A stretch of 10,818 bases of DNA, taken from an uncultured Lachnospiraceae bacterium (GTDB taxonomy: Bacteria; Bacillota; Clostridia; Lachnospirales; Lachnospiraceae). Under the pieces are notes generated by a model. It searched no databases, had not been told where the DNA came from, and saw nothing but the letters and a program-made list of their open reading frames with translations. The DNA lies in NCBI GenBank assembly GCA_944376975.1, contig CALWEE010000272.1, positions 1 to 10,818 of the forward strand, read 5' to 3'. This document shows, in pieces, positions 7,658 to 10,818 of this stretch. The translations under genes and the position numbers were made by a program. Positions within the stretch are counted from its first letter, which is position 1; every line of letters starts with the position of its first letter.

Positions 7658-7697
7658 AATAAAGGGATAAAAATCAATGGATTTTTACCCCTTTATT
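7658..7697 (-). terminator. Attenuator or processing hairpin between lanA and lanM
   Basis: An 18-bp stem, AATAAAGGGGTAAAAATC against GATTTTTATCCCTTTATT, with a single G-U pair and a four-base loop, lies between the precursor stop (7708) and the lanM start (7637). There is no clean U tract after it. Hairpins here are common in lantibiotic operons, where they reduce transcription into the synthetase gene or protect the precursor mRNA, giving much more peptide than enzyme. Confidence 0.8.
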
Positions 7698-7707
7698 GGC
7701 TATCCGA

Positions 7708-7854
7708 TCAACAACAAATCAAAGAAAGCAGTGCTGTACAGGTTACCGTAATCGATGTTTTTGGTTCATTTTCTCTGTTTCTAAAAGTCTGAATCTGCTT
7801 TAACTCATTTCTTATTTCTTCTACGTTTATCTTTTCCATATCTAATTCTTTCAT
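7708..7854 (-). CDS. lanA: Class II lanthipeptide precursor peptide
   Basis: A 48-aa peptide, too short for routine gene calling, located directly before lanM. The leader is charged and helical-looking (MKELDMEKINVEEIRNEL and on to about Lys32); the C-terminal part TSITVTCTALLSLICC (33-48) has six Ser/Thr and three Cys (39, 47, 48), giving residues for up to three thioether rings. AGGAGG, overlapping the kinase stop, is eight bases from ATG 7854, an excellent ribosome site. The upstream in-frame neighbour stops six bases before, so it is translated from the regulator-kinase transcript. Unusual points are the absence of a GG/GA/ELxxLxGG leader end and the very short, hydrophobic core. The N-terminal TxxTxTC-like pattern loosely recalls the alpha peptide of lichenicidin, but I see no real homologue. 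The exact leader/core boundary is unknown. Confidence 0.88.
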   Translation of the reverse strand: MKELDMEKINVEEIRNELKQIQTFRNRENEPKTSITVTCTALLSLICC

Positions 7855-7859
7855 CTCAT

Positions 7860-9164
7860 CTACCTCCTTTTTACATTCAGTATTGCTTCCACCCGAAAAT
7901 GTTTCGGATTGACTTGAAATTTCAATCGCCCATCATACTTTCGAACTACACGTTCGACATTCCTTAAGCCGATGCCGTGATGCCGTTTGTCCGGTTTTGA
8001 TGTAAAAAAAAGCGAGCCGTTTTGTCTGGGCAGTACCGCCAAGCTGTTTTCTACTGTCAAGATCAACAGATCCCGCTCTCTCCAAATCGCCGCATTCACC
8101 CATTTATCCGCGCTCTTTCGAGCCGCTTCCAAAGCATTATCTAAAAGATTGCCCAGCAAAGTACATACTTCCAAGTCAGTTAACTCTATGTCACCTACTT
8201 TGCTGCCGTCAATGTTTATCCTTACATTATCTCGCCTAGCTTCCTCCGCTTTTGCGCGGAGCAGCCAGTCGATAACATTATGACCGGTATAAGCTTTCAT
8301 TTCCATGTCAGGGACTGCCTGCAAGATCTTCGGCAACAAATCCGCCGCCGTTTTTCGATTATCCATCTGAAGCGCATTATTCAAAACAAGTAAGTAATTT
8401 TTCATATCATGGATCACCGCTGCCTGTTCCTTATGTAGATTTTCCAACTGACGATACTTGTCCAGTAACTCCTCATTGCGTATATCCGCCGCTGCCTGTC
8501 TCATTTTCTGATAACGCCACTGAAACTTAGCCAGTATGATCGTCGCTAAAATATGAAGGACAAAAGATAGCAGTAAAATATCTTGTAGTGTATCTTTCCA
8601 CTGATAATGAGTGAAAATCCCCTGAAAGTAAATAATCGCCAGATTTTCCGTAATAGATACGAGGATCAGCGTCCATCGCCAACAATCCATATCAAAAGGT
8701 ATCTTTTCAAAATGACGTATAAGACAAAAACTGACCGTTCCCAGAGAGAGCATATGGAAAATCAATACCAAAAATCTTTCTCGACTCAAGCCAGCATAAA
8801 TATGCACTCCCAGTCCATCCAAATCAAACATAAAACCAGCTAAATGGATTGTTGCCAAACGGAACAAATAAAACGAACTGTATACTGCGACAGCGACAAC
8901 CAACGCGTCCTTTTTATCCACATTTGTCCGCTTCATGAAAAAAACAGTCATATATACTATACTGATATACAAAATAGCTATGGACATCATCCCGCTCCGT
9001 GCGTTCACGCCCTGTAAAAATCCCAAGGGCATCAGACACAGAATATCTTTCCAATCTTTCCTTATAGTGCTGGAAATCAAGAAGATAGACGACATTAACC
9101 GCCATACGGCAAACAGTTCCACGAAGCAATACAAAAAATCCCAAACCGCGTAAAACGTGCTCAT
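7860..9164 (-). CDS. Sensor histidine kinase, AgrC/ComD-like (GHKL)
   Basis: A 434-aa membrane kinase. About the first 215 residues form a six-or-so helix sensor domain typical of peptide-sensing HPK10 kinases. A short coiled linker (about 215-248) leads to the H-box VIHDMKNYL with His252 as the phosphorylated residue, followed by the N-box GNLLDNALEAA (Asn343) and a GIGLRNV glycine box of the GHKL ATPase. Its ATG overlaps the response-regulator stop (ATGA at 9161-9164), so the two are made together. The next gene downstream is the lanthipeptide precursor, and no agrB/agrD-like signal gene is present, so the lanthipeptide or the secreted protein at 4021 are the obvious ligand candidates. Signal identity is inference. 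Confidence 0.92.
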   Translation of the reverse strand: MSTFYAVWDFLYCFVELFAVWRLMSSIFLISSTIRKDWKDILCLMPLGFLQGVNARSGMMSIAILYISIVYMTVFFMKRTNVDKKDALVVAVAVYSSFYLFRLATIHLAGFMFDLDGLGVHIYAGLSRERFLVLIFHMLSLGTVSFCLIRHFEKIPFDMDCWRWTLILVSITENLAIIYFQGIFTHYQWKDTLQDILLLSFVLHILATIILAKFQWRYQKMRQAAADIRNEELLDKYRQLENLHKEQAAVIHDMKNYLLVLNNALQMDNRKTAADLLPKILQAVPDMEMKAYTGHNVIDWLLRAKAEEARRDNVRINIDGSKVGDIELTDLEVCTLLGNLLDNALEAARKSADKWVNAAIWRERDLLILTVENSLAVLPRQNGSLFFTSKPDKRHHGIGLRNVERVVRKYDGRLKFQVNPKHFRVEAILNVKRR

Positions 9165-9874
9165 CTTTTCGCCTGCCAGTATTCAAAAATCTTATCTCTA
9201 ACCGTTCTGTGACGCGAACGGCTTATTGATATTTTTTCACCATTACTCAAAGACACATAGCGTTCATGGACACCCATAGTCTGACTCAAACTAACAATGC
9301 AGCTTTTATTGGCGAAAACAAAAAATTCCTTGGGTAATTCCTCCCAGATTTCTCTCAAAGGCTTACGGATACTGATCCAATGTTCGCTCGCCTGCAGCAA
9401 AGTGTATTTCCCTTCTTTTCTAAAATACAGGATATCCTGATAGGCCACACGTTCTATCCGATCTTTTGTTGCCAGTATATAATATCTGCCGTCATTTTCC
9501 CTACATTCCCGACTCAGGCTTTCCACCGCTTCTTGTATGCGAGACTCCATCTCCGTTTTTGGTATAAACCGAAAGATATTCAACTGGTAAGCATCCACCG
9601 CCATTTCGTCATAAGATGTGACAAAAATGATATACGGATGCCCTTCCAGACTGTTCAGATACCGAGCCAAGCCAAAACCATCTTCTCCTTCCATACTATA
9701 GTCCAGAAAATACACGCTAAACATTCCATTTTCCCTAATCTCCTGGCGCAGCTGTTTTGCCGAATCAAAACTCACGATATTCATACGTATACCTAGCTTT
9801 TTTCCGCTTTCATTCAGAATCCTTACAATCTCTTCCTGAAAAAAGGGCTCATCGTCCACAACTGCTATTTTCAT
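9161..9874 (-). CDS. LytTR-family response regulator (AgrA/ComE-like)
   Basis: A 237-aa transcription regulator. The N-terminal receiver domain (about residues 1-125) has the acidic pair Asp7-Asp8, phospho-acceptor Asp58 in YFLDYS, the VTS switch Ser/Thr and the FIPK Lys. The C-terminal LytTR DNA-binding domain (about 140-235) shows the typical ILYFRKEGKYT, FVFANKSCIVSL and SLSNGEKISISRSR strands. Such regulators bind paired repeats about 21 bp apart; exactly such pairs sit upstream of this gene and of the secreted-protein gene, arguing for autoregulation. AGGGGG precedes ATG 9874. It is the first gene of the operon that carries the kinase, precursor and synthetase. Confidence 0.93.
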   Translation of the reverse strand: MKIAVVDDEPFFQEEIVRILNESGKKLGIRMNIVSFDSAKQLRQEIRENGMFSVYFLDYSMEGEDGFGLARYLNSLEGHPYIIFVTSYDEMAVDAYQLNIFRFIPKTEMESRIQEAVESLSRECRENDGRYYILATKDRIERVAYQDILYFRKEGKYTLLQASEHWISIRKPLREIWEELPKEFFVFANKSCIVSLSQTMGVHERYVSLSNGEKISISRSRHRTVRDKIFEYWQAKR

Positions 9875-9900
9875 ACTTTCCCCCTACTTTCTGTTTCCAT

Positions 9901-9926
9901 ATTATACCACGTTTTTATCTTGTCAA
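9901..9926 (-). promoter_or_regulatory. Promoter of the regulator-lanthipeptide operon
   Basis: Perfect -10 TATAAT on the minus strand (9901-9906). A TTGACA exists at 9921-9926, but only 14 bp away, too close for an efficient sigma-A promoter; at 17 bp the -35 position reads GTTTTG. This again suggests dependence on an activator bound at the repeats just upstream. Transcription would start about 20 bases before the response-regulator ATG, leaving a short leader. Confidence 0.65.
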
Positions 9927-9933
9927 AACGATG

Positions 9934-9968
9934 TGTCCGTGTTCGGTCGTTTTTTGTCCGTATCCGGT
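9934..9968 (-). promoter_or_regulatory. LytTR-type direct repeat upstream of the response regulator
   Basis: Two copies of ACCG-N5-GGACA (gene sense) at 9955-9968 and 9934-9947, start-to-start 21 bp. The proximal copy is 27 bp from the -10 box, identical to the layout at 4547-4614. The N5 parts differ between the two promoters (GATAC/AACAC here, TTGGA/ATGGA there), so only the outer bases are conserved between promoters, as expected for a protein-binding site. Confidence 0.77.
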
Positions 9969-9993
9969 CATTTTCCGCCATGACATCTAAAGA

Positions 9994-10012
9994 ACAGGGG
10001 GACAGCCCCTGT
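9994..10012 (-). terminator. GC-rich hairpin at the end of the ATPase gene
   Basis: Inverted repeat ACAGGGG / CCCCTGT (9994-10000 and 10006-10012) with a five-base loop, touching the ATPase stop codon and followed in the minus direction by TTCTTT. It may be a terminator with a weak U tract or a short repeated palindrome. It separates the GC-rich ATPase gene from the AT-richer lanthipeptide operon. Confidence 0.5.
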
Positions 10013-10818
10013 CACAGCTCCACGAAATGCCCGTCCATGCCCATGGCCCGAAGCGCCGCCGCTTCCCTGTGATGGCATGTCATCAGGATGATCTGGAGCC
10101 CGGTTTCATGGCCAAGCCAGTGGAGGGTTTCCGCCATGCGGCTGTCGTCGAAGCTGGCGAAGGTATCGTCCAATATCACCGGCATGGGCCGTCCGCTGAA
10201 CAGCAGATGGATCATGGCCAGCCGCAGCGACAGGCAGAGCTGATCCTGAGTGCCCTGGCTCAGCTGGTCCATCTCGACAAACCGGTGCCCGTCGTCTACC
10301 TGGATGCCCAGTTGTTCATCTACCCGGACAGACAGGTATTTCCCGTCGGTCATCCGACAGAAGATATCCGAAACCCTCCGGTCCAGCTCCTGACCAAAGT
10401 CTCCGTGGATCTCTTCGGAGAGAGACTGGAAGATCTGTATGCAGTCGTCCACGATGCCCCGTTTTTCTTCCGCCTGGCCTATCTTTTCCTGAAGCGCCGC
10501 CATCTCCTCCTCCAGGGCGGCCCGGTCCGCTTCGGCCCGATCGGCCCATTCCTTTCGGGCGTCCAGCTGTTCCCTTTTCTTTATCAGTTCCTCCCGCTTT
10601 GCGCGCAGGTCGTCCAGCGCCTGATCCTGTTCCGGCGTATCCTCGTCCATGCTCAGATCCTCGCCGTACATATCCAGATATCTTTGGAGGGGTTCCTGTA
10701 TCGCGTCGTACCGTTCTTTCAGGCCGCGCATGTCGCGGCGCAGTCTATCCCTTTCCTTTTCCGCCTCATTTCCGGACATGGCGCTTTCCATCCGTTCCTG
10801 ATAGTAAGCCATGGCTTC
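10012..10818 (-). CDS. SMC/Rad50-like ATPase (YhaN-type), C-terminal part
   Basis: Incomplete: the frame stays open to the right edge, so the Met at 10812 is not the true start. The visible 268 codons contain a long charged coiled coil (first ~150 residues, rich in Glu, Arg, Ala, Gln), then the C-terminal nucleotide-binding half of an SMC-like ATPase. That half has the signature LSQGTQDQLCLSLRLA, Walker B PVILDDTFASFDD and a TCHHRE switch-like region. The pattern LSxGTxDQLxLxLRLA followed by ILDDxFxxFDD is typical of YhaN-like AAA proteins, in Bacillus paired with the nuclease-like YhaM/YhaO; SbcC is the alternative. The role is probably DNA metabolism. GC content is visibly higher than in the adjacent lanthipeptide genes, so it likely marks the host chromosome flank. 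Confidence 0.85.
   Translation of the reverse strand, partial: EAMAYYQERMESAMSGNEAEKERDRLRRDMRGLKERYDAIQEPLQRYLDMYGEDLSMDEDTPEQDQALDDLRAKREELIKKREQLDARKEWADRAEADRAALEEEMAALQEKIGQAEEKRGIVDDCIQIFQSLSEEIHGDFGQELDRRVSDIFCRMTDGKYLSVRVDEQLGIQVDDGHRFVEMDQLSQGTQDQLCLSLRLAMIHLLFSGRPMPVILDDTFASFDDSRMAETLHWLGHETGLQIILMTCHHREAAALRAMGMDGHFVEL

Noticed and set aside
7860..9874. A complete agr-type quorum system
   Set aside because: The kinase and regulator are agr-like, but no AgrB peptidase or AgrD-type cyclic peptide gene exists in the window; the adjacent small gene has a Cys-rich lanthipeptide tail instead.
9921..9926. TTGACA as a normal -35 box for the regulator operon
   Set aside because: It lies only 14 bp from the TATAAT, too short for efficient use; retained only as a possible weak element.
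9934..9968. CRISPR or tandem-repeat array at the two short repeats
   Set aside because: Only two 14-bp copies at 21-bp spacing are present, with promoter-linked geometry that is repeated elsewhere; a regulator site explains them better.

Overview
The window looks like chromosomal DNA from a low-to-mid GC Firmicute, probably a gut Clostridia/Lachnospiraceae-type bacterium. This is inferred from strong AGGAGG-type ribosome sites, an AgrC/AgrA-style (GHKL/LytTR) regulatory pair and the type of ABC-lipoprotein operon; no rRNA or marker gene is present to prove it. All convincing genes lie on the minus strand, so reading order runs from high to low coordinates.

Right edge (10818-10012): the C-terminal part of a GC-rich SMC/YhaN-like ATPase that continues beyond the window, ending in a GC-rich hairpin. 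Next (9874-4632) is a compact class II lanthipeptide operon: LytTR response regulator, GHKL histidine kinase (ATGA overlap), a 48-residue precursor peptide lying between the kinase and the synthetase, an 18-bp hairpin, then a 1001-residue LanM synthetase with intact kinase-like dehydratase and zinc-cyclase motifs. No LanT exporter or leader protease is visible, and the precursor has no GG/GA leader-cleavage motif.

Centre (4620-3782): a small secreted protein (139 aa) with its own promoter, followed by a long hairpin terminator. Beyond its stop codon is a short sequence that recurs about 200 bp further on as a coding-like relic.

Left (3767-123): a five-gene operon of ABC permease, lipoprotein, membrane-anchored extracytoplasmic protein, second permease, and ATPase. 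The ATPase carries a Glu in the Q-loop position (an 'E-loop'), as in lantibiotic self-protection (LanF) ATPases, so this operon is a candidate immunity or detoxification pump, although it could be unrelated.

The most informative regulatory signal is a pair of 14-bp direct repeats (ACCG-N5-GGACA in gene sense) with exactly 21-bp periodicity. It occurs twice: upstream of the response regulator and upstream of the secreted protein, each time exactly 27 bp before a TATAAT box. This predicts a private LytTR regulon in which the two-component system drives its own lanthipeptide operon and the secreted protein. A plausible model is an autoinducing lanthipeptide circuit (peptide to kinase to regulator to both promoters), with the ABC operon possibly providing resistance. 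The lantibiotic genes, especially lanM, are clearly more AT-rich than the flanks, which suggests acquisition by transfer.
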